From positions 1 through 46,400 of the forward strand of contig NZ_VKAA01000032.1 in NCBI RefSeq assembly GCF_007096635.1: a stretch of 46,400 nucleotides of DNA, read 5' to 3'. Numbering within the stretch: position 1 is the first letter of the stretch; each line of letters starts with the position of its first letter. Positions 24,391 through 32,707 of this stretch are shown here, in pieces. Both the position numbers and the translations under genes were made by a program. The notes beneath the pieces are model-generated. The model was not told where the DNA came from, ran no database searches, and was given only the letters and a program-made list of their open reading frames with translations. The DNA comes from Mycolicibacterium sp. 018/SC-01/001. Its GTDB lineage: Bacteria; Actinomycetota; Actinomycetes; Mycobacteriales; Mycobacteriaceae.

Positions 24391-25913
24391 CCGCCACGGC
24401 CGCACCTCCGTCGTCGTCGAGCGTCACACCCGGGCGCCCGGCGACGACGCGCGTCACGATCCTGACGGGTCGGCGCATGACCGATCTGGTGCTGCCGTCG
24501 GCGGCGCCGATCGAAACGTACGTCGACGAGACCGTGAATGTGCTCGCCGACATCCTGGAGGACACCCCGCCAGAGTTGTTGGAGGGCTTCGACTTCAAGG
24601 CCCAGGGGGTGTGGTCGTTCGCGCGTCCCGGCGCGCCGCCGATCAAGCTCACCGAGTCTCTTGACGAGGCGGGTGTGGTCGACGGCTCGCTGCTGACGGT
24701 GGTGTCGGTCAGCCGTACCGAACGCTACCGACCGCTGGTCGAGGACGTGATCGACGCGATCGCGGTGCTGGACGAGACGCCGGAGTTCGACCGGAGCGCG
24801 TTGTACCGCTTCGTCGGGCTGGTGCTGCCACTCGCGGCATTGATGGTCACCGTGGTCGCGATCCTGTCGTGGACGTCGACCGGGCGTGAGTGGTGGTGGC
24901 CGGTCTCGCTGGGTGTGCTCGGCGTCGCGTTGATGGGCGGCAGCTGGTTGGCCCAGACCCGCTACGGCAGTCTCGACATGGCCGAGAGCCTGCTGGTGTC
25001 GTCACTGCTGACTCTGGGTGGTGGTGTGGCACTGGCGGTTCCGTTGCCTCGCGGAGTCGAGTCGCTCGGCGCGCCGCAGATTGCCGGCGCCGGCGCCCTG
25101 CTGTTGCTGATGGTGCTGGCCACCCGCGGTGGTCCGCGTCGACGAGCCGAGATCGCCGCGTTCCTGGCGGTGGTCGCGACCGCTGTGACGCTGTCGGCCG
25201 TCGCGTTCGGCTACGGCTGGCAGGCTTGGGTGCCGGCCGGTGCCATCGCGTTCGGTCTGTTCGTCGTGACGAATGCGGCCAAGTTGACGGTGGCCGTGGC
25301 CCGTATCGCGCTGCCGCCGATCCCGGCACCCGGCGAGACCGTGGCCAACGACGAGCTGCTGGACCCCGTCACGGCTGACGACACGTCGGAGGAGTCGGAG
25401 ACCTGGCAGGCGATCATCGCGTCGGTGCCCGACTCGGCGGCGCGGCTCACCGAGCGCAGCCGGCTGGCGAAACGGCTGCTGATCGGCTTCCTCACCGCGG
25501 GCGCGTTGATCCTCGCGGTCGGCGCGATTGCCGTTGTGGTGCAGGGTCACTTCTTCCTGCACAGCCTGATCGTGGCGGCGCTGGTGACGGTGGTGACCGG
25601 GTTCCGTTCCCGGCTGTATGCCGAGCGGTGGTGCGCGTGGGCGCTGATGGGGGCGGCGGTGGCGATCCCGACGGGTGTGGCAGTACGCCTGTGCCTCTGG
25701 TACCCGGAGCAGGCCTGGCTGGTGCTCGCGATCTACGTGGCCGTCGCCGTCGTCGCGGTCATCACGATCGGAGCGACGGACGGTATCCGGCGCGTCTCGC
25801 CGGTGACCAAGCGCATCCTCGAGCTGGTCGACGGCGCGGCCATCGCGGCGGTGATCCCGATGCTGTTGTGGATCGCCGGCGTGTACGACCTGTTGCGCAA
25901 CCTACGTTTCTAG
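24387..25913 (+). CDS. eccD1: ESX-1 membrane channel component EccD1
   Basis: A 508-residue protein. Residues about 20-110 form the ubiquitin-like cytosolic domain (VTILTGRRMTDLVLPSAAPIETYVDE...). About eleven TM helices follow, starting near residue 140 and interrupted by a hydrophilic loop at about 310-365. EccD lines the ESX pore. The likely start is TTG at 24387, which overlaps the espI stop as TTGA. It is the last machinery gene of the plus-strand arm. Confidence 0.94.
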   Translation: MTATAAPPSSSSVTPGRPATTRVTILTGRRMTDLVLPSAAPIETYVDETVNVLADILEDTPPELLEGFDFKAQGVWSFARPGAPPIKLTESLDEAGVVDGSLLTVVSVSRTERYRPLVEDVIDAIAVLDETPEFDRSALYRFVGLVLPLAALMVTVVAILSWTSTGREWWWPVSLGVLGVALMGGSWLAQTRYGSLDMAESLLVSSLLTLGGGVALAVPLPRGVESLGAPQIAGAGALLLLMVLATRGGPRRRAEIAAFLAVVATAVTLSAVAFGYGWQAWVPAGAIAFGLFVVTNAAKLTVAVARIALPPIPAPGETVANDELLDPVTADDTSEESETWQAIIASVPDSAARLTERSRLAKRLLIGFLTAGALILAVGAIAVVVQGHFFLHSLIVAALVTVVTGFRSRLYAERWCAWALMGAAVAIPTGVAVRLCLWYPEQAWLVLAIYVAVAVVAVITIGATDGIRRVSPVTKRILELVDGAAIAAVIPMLLWIAGVYDLLRNLRF

Positions 25914-25922
25914 GAGTCACTG

Positions 25923-26675
25923 GTGTCCCATCCCGCTCCGCTGACGGTCGATCCCGAGGCACTGGCCGCGGCCGGTGGCGCCCTGTCGTCGGCGGCTGCT
26001 GACCTGCCGCCGGCGCCGGATCCGTTCATGCCGACGGGCACTGACCCGCTGTCGACGACGATCATCGGGCAGATCCCCGCCGTCGAAGGCCCGATTTACG
26101 AGCAACTGCCGGTGGTGAAGGCTCAGGCGACGCAGACCGCGAGCAACGTCAAGAACGCAGCCCACGCCTACATGGCAACCGACCAGCGCCTCGGCGGTGC
26201 GATCAACGCCGAGATGCAGAATGTCGCCGGAGTGGGCGGCGGCCTGCCGGGGGCGGCCGGTGGCGCCGCGGGATCTGCTGGGGCGGCCAGTTCAGCCGGC
26301 GGCGGTCTGAGCCAGATGATGAGCATGCCGATGCAGATGGCGTCGCAGATGGCTCAGGTGCCGCAGCAAGTCATGGGCGCGGTGCAACAAGTTCCGCAGG
26401 GCATCATGCAGGGCGCCCAGCAGGTGGGGCAGCAGGTGCAGCAGATGGTCGGCCAATTCGGTGGCGCCGGAGGACAAGCCGGTGGTGCCGGCGGTGAGAC
26501 GGGCAGCGCGTCGGGAGTGGAGCTGCCCCAGGTCGAGCATGCGCAGGAGACGACGGATGGCGCGTCCGGTGATGATCCGGGTGCGGAGCGTGCGCCGGAC
26601 GCCGATACCAAGGACAAGGCTCACGACGATGCGCCCGGCCGGCACCGGGCACCGGATGATCGGATCAACCTGTGA
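25923..26675 (+). CDS. espJ: ESX-1 secretion-associated protein EspJ-like
   Basis: A 250-residue protein starting at GTG 25923, 9 bases after eccD1. The N-terminal 95 residues are helical and end in the YxxxD signal Y83-MAT-D87. A Gly/Ala-rich linker and a Gln/Met-rich stretch (residues about 125-180) resemble the PPE68 tail, and the C-terminus is acidic and disordered. Position after eccD1 and overall layout match EspJ (Rv3878). It overlaps the next gene by 4 bases (GTGA). Confidence 0.78.
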   Translation: MSHPAPLTVDPEALAAAGGALSSAAADLPPAPDPFMPTGTDPLSTTIIGQIPAVEGPIYEQLPVVKAQATQTASNVKNAAHAYMATDQRLGGAINAEMQNVAGVGGGLPGAAGGAAGSAGAASSAGGGLSQMMSMPMQMASQMAQVPQQVMGAVQQVPQGIMQGAQQVGQQVQQMVGQFGGAGGQAGGAGGETGSASGVELPQVEHAQETTDGASGDDPGAERAPDADTKDKAHDDAPGRHRAPDDRINL

Positions 26676-26986
26676 CGGGTTCGCTGCAGGTAAATCCCGG
26701 TGAATTGCGTTCTGCTGGTTCTGCTTTCACGGGCGTGGCAGACAAATTGGCGTCTCTGGACCCGGGCGCAGCATTGGCAGATGCGGCAGCCGCGGTCCCC
26801 GGTTTGAAGACGGCGGGTGCGTGCACCACGGCCAAGGAATCGGTGACTCAGCAGATGACGGCAATCGCCGGCGCTGCACGGACCTACGGCACGAACCTGA
26901 CGTCGGCTGCCGACAAGTACGAGGGCACCGACCAGGCGTCGGGTAAGAACATTGCCGGTGTGCCGATGCCCTCGCCCGGCGGTTGA
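26672..26986 (+). CDS. EspC/EspF-like small ESX-1 substrate
   Basis: A 104-residue protein of the EspC/EspF type (DUF2580-like): two helices and YxxxD at Y83-EGT-D87 followed by QASGKNIAG. The corresponding region YEATDHASG in EspF is clearly related. It starts with GTG overlapping the espJ-like stop and is the last gene of the plus-strand arm. With the espJ-like product it may form a second EspE/EspF-like pair. I recall no such gene between espJ and espK in M. tuberculosis. Confidence 0.8.
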   Translation: MTGSLQVNPGELRSAGSAFTGVADKLASLDPGAALADAAAAVPGLKTAGACTTAKESVTQQMTAIAGAARTYGTNLTSAADKYEGTDQASGKNIAGVPMPSPGG

Positions 26987-29179
26987 TCAGACCGTCGCAG
27001 AGGCGTTGACGGCGTCGCCGATCAGCACCGCGAGGTTCTGCCAGTACACCCAATCAGCGATGGCGTGCCGCAGCGTCTGCGCGTCGGTCGCGGTGTGCGC
27101 ACGGTGAAGTGCGTGCACCTGAGCGTGTTCGGCATAGCTGACGAAGGCCTGTAGGTGTGCGGTGCCGCGTTGGGGGCTGGTGCTCATCAGGGGTTTGGCG
27201 ACTTCGAACCAGAGTTGGGCGGTGTCGTCGGCAGGGGGCTCCTGGTCGGCGGGTGCCGGCGGGAGCAGGTCGGTGAGGCCTTGGTCGCTGGTGTTGTTGA
27301 GCTGGTGTGCCGCGGCGGGGGCGATGACTTCGAGTCGGTTGCGGCCCTGCATCTTTCCGCTGTCGGGGATGTCGTCGGCGGTGAGGATGACCTTGGCCAC
27401 GCCGGGATCGAAGGTGGCGAACTGCTCGTCGGTGGCCACGACGGCGCGCAGGGTTTTGTCGTGGTGTTGGGCCCAGCGTTGGAGCGCCAGGATGGGGTAG
27501 GTGGCCCAGGTGGCGCGTTCGGACAGGGGGATGTCTTCGTCGGCTGAGGCCATCTTCACGTGGTCGGGTAAATAGACGCCGTCGGGGATGTAGGCCAGCC
27601 CGTAGCTGTTGGCCACGACGATGGTGCCGTCGGTGGTCAGGCCGGTGACCCAGAACAAGCCGAAGTCGACCACGCCGACGTTGAGTGCGGCGGCGATATG
27701 GCGGGCGCGTTGGAGGGGGTCGCTGCCGGGGGTATTGCGGCGCAAGGCTCCTGCGGTGGTGGCCGCGGCGATGGCGTCGCGTTCGGCGCGGCTGGCGGAC
27801 ACCGGCACCGGCGCCGGGGCTGCGGCGGCGTTGGCGGCGCTGGCCGCGGACATGGGCGCGACGCCGGGGCCTGTCGCGGCGGGGGCGGTGCCTGCAGTGG
27901 GTGGAGGACCGGGCGGTGCGGGCGTAGTAGGCGGGCCTAGCGGCACCGGCGGCGGTGATGCGGGGGCGCTGCTCGGAGCGGAAGACACCGGCGCTGCCCC
28001 GGCCGAGCCGCCACCCATCGCGCCACCGGACGCGCCACCCGCGGAACCGCCGGCCGGCGGTGCGGTAGCCGCTGCCTGATTGACGGGAGCCTGCGCTGGG
28101 GCTGGCGCTGACGCTGGAGCGGGGGAGGACAGCGGAGCAGGTGCTTGGCTTGCCATCGATTGGATGGGAGAGGGTTTCGCGGCGTTGGTGGAACTTTGCG
28201 TTGGATTCCGCCCCGCAGTTGCACTAGAGCTTGCGCCGGTACTCGTGGTGCCAGATGTGTTCGCACTTGACGCTACCGAGCCACTGGCCGGCGAACTAAG
28301 GCCTTGACCCTTTGCGCCGAGCGGCGAATTTACACCCCCTGACGTCGAACCATTTGAACCAGTGGTCGCCGACGATGATCCGCCGCCCAATCCGTTGCCG
28401 ACTGAACCGCCTGGCGCGACTTGTTGCGTACCGTTTCCGGCTCCCGGTGCGCCCACCGGGGGTTCTCCTGGGCTGCCGGGGATGCCCCCTGGCGCGGTGG
28501 AGCCCTGCTCCAAGGGCTGTCGTGCGGCCTCGAACTGTGGGACGTCCGGAGTGTTGCCACGAGATGGGCGTTGCGGGGCCATCCGTGACATATCACCCTT
28601 CGCGGGCAGTGTCTTTGGAGGGGACTCGGCCGTGGGCGTCTTGGGAGGAACCGGAGTTCGGTTTGGAATCGGCGGAGGTTCCCAATTCGCGAAAGGCGGA
28701 ATTGTCCCTTTCGCGGCATTAATCAGACCTGTGTTTAGTCCGTTAGTGGAAGCAACTTTTGCCTGGATTGCGGCATCCTTCTCTGCGGGCTTCATCTCGG
28801 GATCGCGCCGAATTTCTGCGAACTTTTGCTGAGCTTCATCAAGATTACCGTTGATGGCTAGCTTCGTTTGCTCAACGGTTGTGCTCACAAGGTCGTACCA
28901 GGCAATTGCCTTTTCCAGCTGACGATGAAGAGACTCCATTTCGCGGATACGGCTGTTCACAGAGTCGCCGGCGACATCTGCGGCGTCCCCACACCAAGCG
29001 CCACTACTGAAAATTTTGGTGTGGTTACCGCGAAAAGCGCCCATGACGCCAAGGAGCTGACACGCTGCGACAACCAAGGCAGCGGACCGCAATCGAAGCT
29101 GGGTCTCGTCAATACCGGGCCATCCGCCGGGCTCGGTCATTTCCGTGATGAATTCGCCTTCTGACTTACCTATTCCCAT
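26987..29179 (-). CDS. espK: ESX-1 secretion-associated protein EspK
   Basis: A 730-residue protein, the same length as M. tuberculosis EspK. Residues 1-150 are a helical WXG-like domain with W62-C-G64 (GAWCGDAAD). A long Pro/Gly/Ser/Ala-rich linker follows to about 455. The C-terminal 275 residues (starting RAERDAIAAATTAGALRR, with DFGLFWVTGL and SYGLAYIPDGVYLP) are the conserved EspK domain. EspK binds EspB and guides it to the EccC motor. The 5' half is GC-poor relative to the 3' half. It starts two bases after the upstream gene ends and converges with the plus-strand arm without a gap. Confidence 0.88.
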   Translation of the reverse strand: MGIGKSEGEFITEMTEPGGWPGIDETQLRLRSAALVVAACQLLGVMGAFRGNHTKIFSSGAWCGDAADVAGDSVNSRIREMESLHRQLEKAIAWYDLVSTTVEQTKLAINGNLDEAQQKFAEIRRDPEMKPAEKDAAIQAKVASTNGLNTGLINAAKGTIPPFANWEPPPIPNRTPVPPKTPTAESPPKTLPAKGDMSRMAPQRPSRGNTPDVPQFEAARQPLEQGSTAPGGIPGSPGEPPVGAPGAGNGTQQVAPGGSVGNGLGGGSSSATTGSNGSTSGGVNSPLGAKGQGLSSPASGSVASSANTSGTTSTGASSSATAGRNPTQSSTNAAKPSPIQSMASQAPAPLSSPAPASAPAPAQAPVNQAAATAPPAGGSAGGASGGAMGGGSAGAAPVSSAPSSAPASPPPVPLGPPTTPAPPGPPPTAGTAPAATGPGVAPMSAASAANAAAAPAPVPVSASRAERDAIAAATTAGALRRNTPGSDPLQRARHIAAALNVGVVDFGLFWVTGLTTDGTIVVANSYGLAYIPDGVYLPDHVKMASADEDIPLSERATWATYPILALQRWAQHHDKTLRAVVATDEQFATFDPGVAKVILTADDIPDSGKMQGRNRLEVIAPAAAHQLNNTSDQGLTDLLPPAPADQEPPADDTAQLWFEVAKPLMSTSPQRGTAHLQAFVSYAEHAQVHALHRAHTATDAQTLRHAIADWVYWQNLAVLIGDAVNASATV

Positions 29180-29181
29180 AG

Positions 29182-30267
29182 TCAGCTTCCCGCGGCCCTA
29201 CACGCACCACTCACGGCTCCGGCAGCAGATCCGGCAGCAATTTGCAAGTAGTTATCGGCTGGAGTGTAAGTAGGTAGTGCGCTTGCGTAAGCCCTCCAAT
29301 ATTGAGCACTTAACGTCGCAAGGTCTTCGAACACCCCGTTTTTGCTTTTGCGGCCCAGCATTTGTGCTTCAGTTGCAAAGGATTGCATTATAGGTCTTAC
29401 TGAAGCATTAGTTGCGAGCTGTTCTTGATTGAATTGCGCTGCCGAAATGTTTGGGTCGATCGACCTCCAGGCGGCCGTGTTGCTGCTGAAAACATCGACC
29501 ATCGACAACCAGTCTTTGCACACTGGGTCCGCGCCAGCTAAAAATGGGCGCGGATCATTGAGGGACTCCACCTCAGCGATCACCGCTGGTGGAGCCGGCT
29601 GCGCAACCAGGGCACCGCGCGAGCCCGCAGCCCCAAACGTCACCGAATCGCAGATGGCTGTCAGGGCAGTCGAAACACTGATAGCGACACGAACTAACAA
29701 GTCGGTGTCGGCAGTGTATTCGTCTAACTGATCCACGTAGGCGCGGCTGTAGGCGGAAAACTGCAGATAGAGTTCACGCATTGTTCTGTGTGGCGTTTGC
29801 TGAGCCAGTTCGAGCGACCTGTCCGCAGATTGACGGAGAGCGCCCTCGACAGCTTTGTACTGGTCACGCTGCTCAGGTGTCCACCTTTCGGCGGGTATTG
29901 CTGGGTCTCTTTGACCCCAACCTCCATCTGATGCGTTGACAAACGCAGCGTTGATAGGCGCCCAGGCTGTACACGTGGGATCCTCGACCACGATTCCAGC
30001 TGGTCCGCGATCGTCCTTGCTAGCGATGTTGGAGTTGTCAACTGGATTGGCTTGAGGGGGTGTCGGCGCGTGGGTCGCACTGCCTTCGTGATCGCGCGCG
30101 ATAAACAAAGTCGCCACCGCGGTGACTACAACGACGACCAGAATGCCGAGACCGCCAAGGACCCATTTCGTCTTCCCGCCACCTTTAGGGGGTGGAGGCG
30201 GCGGTCCCCAATACTGCGGCGGACCTTGAGGTGGTGGCGGCCAGTGGCCGGACGGCGGCATCGTCAT
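29182..30267 (-). CDS. Pro-rich single-TM protein with duplicated ectodomain
   Basis: A 361-residue protein not assigned to a named family. Residues 1-30 are Pro/Gly/Trp-rich and cytosolic, a TM helix lies at about 35-57, and the outer part holds two related helical repeats of about 115 residues. Each begins with DPxCxxW (PTCTAW, PVCKDW), has a W...DPxI segment and closes with a second Cys (AICDS, SGACRA). This suggests one disulfide per repeat. It is GC-poor compared with neighbours. GGAG lies 8 bases before the ATG. The stop is two bases before espK, so the two are coupled. Function unknown. Confidence 0.8.
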   Translation of the reverse strand: MTMPPSGHWPPPPQGPPQYWGPPPPPPKGGGKTKWVLGGLGILVVVVVTAVATLFIARDHEGSATHAPTPPQANPVDNSNIASKDDRGPAGIVVEDPTCTAWAPINAAFVNASDGGWGQRDPAIPAERWTPEQRDQYKAVEGALRQSADRSLELAQQTPHRTMRELYLQFSAYSRAYVDQLDEYTADTDLLVRVAISVSTALTAICDSVTFGAAGSRGALVAQPAPPAVIAEVESLNDPRPFLAGADPVCKDWLSMVDVFSSNTAAWRSIDPNISAAQFNQEQLATNASVRPIMQSFATEAQMLGRKSKNGVFEDLATLSAQYWRAYASALPTYTPADNYLQIAAGSAAGAVSGACRAAGS

Positions 30268-30587
30268 GCTGACCGCTCCGGTTTTCGCCGCGGCATCCCA
30301 ACCTCCCAGTCAACGCGTGTCAGCGACGGCTATCGCCAGGGTGTGACCAGTCCAGCTTACGAGACACGCGGAGCGCTCTCTGACACCGATTTTCTGCACC
30401 CCCTTGCCGGGATGGCTTTCGAGCGAGTGATCGGGCGGCTGTTCCACTAGGCCCCCCACCGGAATGGCAGATTCATGGGTGTCGTCACACCAGTCGACAG
30501 CGCCTGCTCTTCCCAGGCAATCTGCGACCGAATCAGCCTATGAGAAGTCTGACCTCTTGCCTGGCAGAGATTTTCCTGGCGCACGTC
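30268..30587. other. Intergenic region upstream of the Pro-rich membrane gene
   Basis: 320 bases between the TPR gene and the Pro-rich gene. Apart from the ribosome site near 30275, no promoter of good quality was found. Weak inverted elements (GGTGTGAC near 30339, GTCACACC near 30486) are present but far apart. It marks the one sizeable break inside the minus-strand arm and probably carries the promoter for the espK unit. Confidence 0.4.
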
Positions 30588-31643
30588 CTACTCCCTGTCA
30601 CCGCTGAATGAGTTCGCGTTCTCCAGCAGCTCCTCGAGGCGGTCCAGCTGGCTGCCGTCAGCCGGTCCGAGCGTCAGCGGGGGTGCAACCACTCCCGGGT
30701 CGCCGATCGGTATCCCATCGGGGCCGACCTCTCCCATGATTCGGATCGGCTGCGGTGCGTTCGGATCGGCGACGCCGACCCCCAACTGCGGCTCGTCCGG
30801 CGCCGCACCCGGGCCCGGCGCAGGCTCCTGGACCGGCACCTGCTGCGGCAGGCTCGGCAGATTTTCCCCCGGCAGCGATCCGGGTGACGGACCCGGCACC
30901 ATGCCCTGCCCCGGTTCCCGCTGGGCAATCGGCGGCAGACCCGGCGGCGGCCCAGCCGGTGCACCCGCCGGCGCCCCGGGTGGTGGCGGCGGCTGGTCGG
31001 CCACCGGCGGCGCCGTCTTAGGCGGCGGAGGAGGCGGCGCATTGATCACTGCGATCTTGCGTTCCAGACGTGCTTTCGCATCCGAGCGCAAGGCCCGCCG
31101 CTGCTCGTCGGGGTCGGCGTTTCCCTCGAAACAGCCGGCAGGTGCCTCGTCCACCACGGCTATGGCGTTCTTGTACAGGGAGTTCGCGTCGTCGACACGT
31201 CCGGCGTTGACGCCGATGTCCCCCAACGTCTCTCGAACGAACTCCAAGTTCACCCGCACCGGGCACTCCGCATCACCGTCGACCCGCCCCAACGCGTCGG
31301 CGAACTTCTTCTCCGCGTCGTCGAGTCGGCCTTCCAGCACCAACGCGTCGCCCTCGGCGAACGCGGCTGCCCCGTCACCGATCACGCCGTACCCGCGTAG
31401 CGTCTCGGTGCTCGCGCGCAGCGCATCGACGTCCTGGCTCGCGAACGCCGCGTCCGTGTCCTCACCCAGACGATCCACATGCAATGCCAGGCCGGCTCCG
31501 ACGAGCATCAGAATCAGCACCGGTGCCGAGAACACAAACAACCGCCGCCGGAGTCGCAGGTGCCGGCGGGGCGGAAACCACCATGCACGAACTCTCTGCA
31601 CGCCCGCTCCGAGCAGCCGACGGGGTGCCTGCCGCAGCATCAT
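30588..31643 (-). CDS. TPR-containing membrane protein (MoxR/VWA module)
   Basis: A 351-residue protein. The basic N-terminus (rich in Arg, residues 1-35) is followed by a TM helix at about 36-54, then a helical region of about 150 residues with TPR-like units (ALVLEGRLDDAEKKFADALGRV; DDANSLYKNAIAVVDEA), and a long Pro-rich C-terminal tail (about 205-310). TPR proteins of this kind are the usual partner of VWA proteins in Bat-type MoxR operons. The start overlaps the stop of the VWA gene (ATGA). It is the last gene of the module. Confidence 0.75.
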   Translation of the reverse strand: MMLRQAPRRLLGAGVQRVRAWWFPPRRHLRLRRRLFVFSAPVLILMLVGAGLALHVDRLGEDTDAAFASQDVDALRASTETLRGYGVIGDGAAAFAEGDALVLEGRLDDAEKKFADALGRVDGDAECPVRVNLEFVRETLGDIGVNAGRVDDANSLYKNAIAVVDEAPAGCFEGNADPDEQRRALRSDAKARLERKIAVINAPPPPPPKTAPPVADQPPPPPGAPAGAPAGPPPGLPPIAQREPGQGMVPGPSPGSLPGENLPSLPQQVPVQEPAPGPGAAPDEPQLGVGVADPNAPQPIRIMGEVGPDGIPIGDPGVVAPPLTLGPADGSQLDRLEELLENANSFSGDRE

Positions 31644-32707
31644 CGGGTCACCCCCAGATCAACCGTGACGTCACTGCGCGACATTCGATTTCGTCGATAC
31701 TCACGCACCGTCAGCACCACCTCGACGAACAGCAGAACCGACGCCAGCACGGCGAACACCCAGTACAACTCCACCCGAGACGTCGCCTCGTCCGGCGGCA
31801 GCGTCGTATCGGCCATGAAGCTCGAACTCACCGGGGGCAACACCGGCGTGAGATCTTGACCGGCCTCCCGGTGGAAGTACTTCACGCCCAGGCTTTCAGC
31901 GATCGACCGCAGCCGGTTCTCGTCGATCGCAGAGGTGAGGAATGTCGACGAACCGGGCTGCGCGTAGTACAACTTCTGGCCGTTGGCGACACTGGCCGGG
32001 ATCGTGCCTCCGGCTTGTGTTCCGTAACCCAGGACCGCCCCGCCCGCGATCTGATCGGTCGGTAGCTCGAACGGCGTCGACGTCGCCTGCGGTCCGACAT
32101 TGCCGTCGCCCATGTAGAACACGACGTTCTTCGAGTCCGGGTACAGCTTCTTCGCCTCGCTCAGTTGCTCGGCCAACGTCTTGCCGGCAGCGGTCGGGTC
32201 GATGAAGTCCAGAGCGTCGTACGGCACCAGCGAGTAGGCGGCGAGGTTCTTCACATAGGCGCGGAAGCCCCAGTCGTCTTGCGAGATCGGCCAATCCACC
32301 GTCGCCTTGGTGGCAAATCCGATCATCGTGAAGCGGGCGCCGCGGTATTCGTCCATCAGCGCCGTGATGTCCTCGCGCATGCCGACCATGCGCGCCTGCT
32401 GATCACCCCAGTCGGCGACTCGCGACGTCAGCGAACGATCCACCACGAGAATGACATTGAGGTCCGATACATAAGCCGGAGTGGCGTTTGTGCTCCGCGA
32501 ATCCTCGGACGAAAATCCCGGCCGGTAGGCGGCCAACACCAGCAGCAGGAGCGCGCACGTCAAACCGGCCCACCGCAGCACCACCCGCCGATAAGAGCCG
32601 GGCGCCGTGCGCACCAGTACCCGGTACAGAGTCGCAGCCCGCAACAGGACGACCACGACTCCAGCGCCGGCGAGCACGTATCCGGGCAGCACGGGAAGAA
32701 ACGTCAT
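31640..32707 (-). CDS. VWA-domain membrane protein (BatA-like)
   Basis: A 355-residue protein with TM helices at about 7-22 and 45-61, an extracytoplasmic von Willebrand A domain, and a TM helix near 312-332. The metal site (MIDAS) reads D90-R-S92-L-T94, with Thr in place of the last Ser, and the third Asp is in YMGD201GN. The site therefore looks usable. BatA-like proteins work with MoxR AAA+ ATPases in assembly or maturation of envelope complexes. It overlaps both neighbours by 4 bases. Confidence 0.8.
   Translation of the reverse strand: MTFLPVLPGYVLAGAGVVVVLLRAATLYRVLVRTAPGSYRRVVLRWAGLTCALLLLVLAAYRPGFSSEDSRSTNATPAYVSDLNVILVVDRSLTSRVADWGDQQARMVGMREDITALMDEYRGARFTMIGFATKATVDWPISQDDWGFRAYVKNLAAYSLVPYDALDFIDPTAAGKTLAEQLSEAKKLYPDSKNVVFYMGDGNVGPQATSTPFELPTDQIAGGAVLGYGTQAGGTIPASVANGQKLYYAQPGSSTFLTSAIDENRLRSIAESLGVKYFHREAGQDLTPVLPPVSSSFMADTTLPPDEATSRVELYWVFAVLASVLLFVEVVLTVREYRRNRMSRSDVTVDLGVTR

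Noticed and set aside
27700..28140. Several open frames opposite the espK linker that encode Gly/Ala-rich or Arg-rich proteins
   Set aside because: They are products of the repetitive Pro/Gly/Ala coding of espK read on the other strand.
30052..30450. A 132-codon plus-strand open frame crossing the gap upstream of the Pro-rich membrane gene
   Set aside because: More than half overlaps the opposite gene, no ribosome site, and its sequence matches nothing I know.
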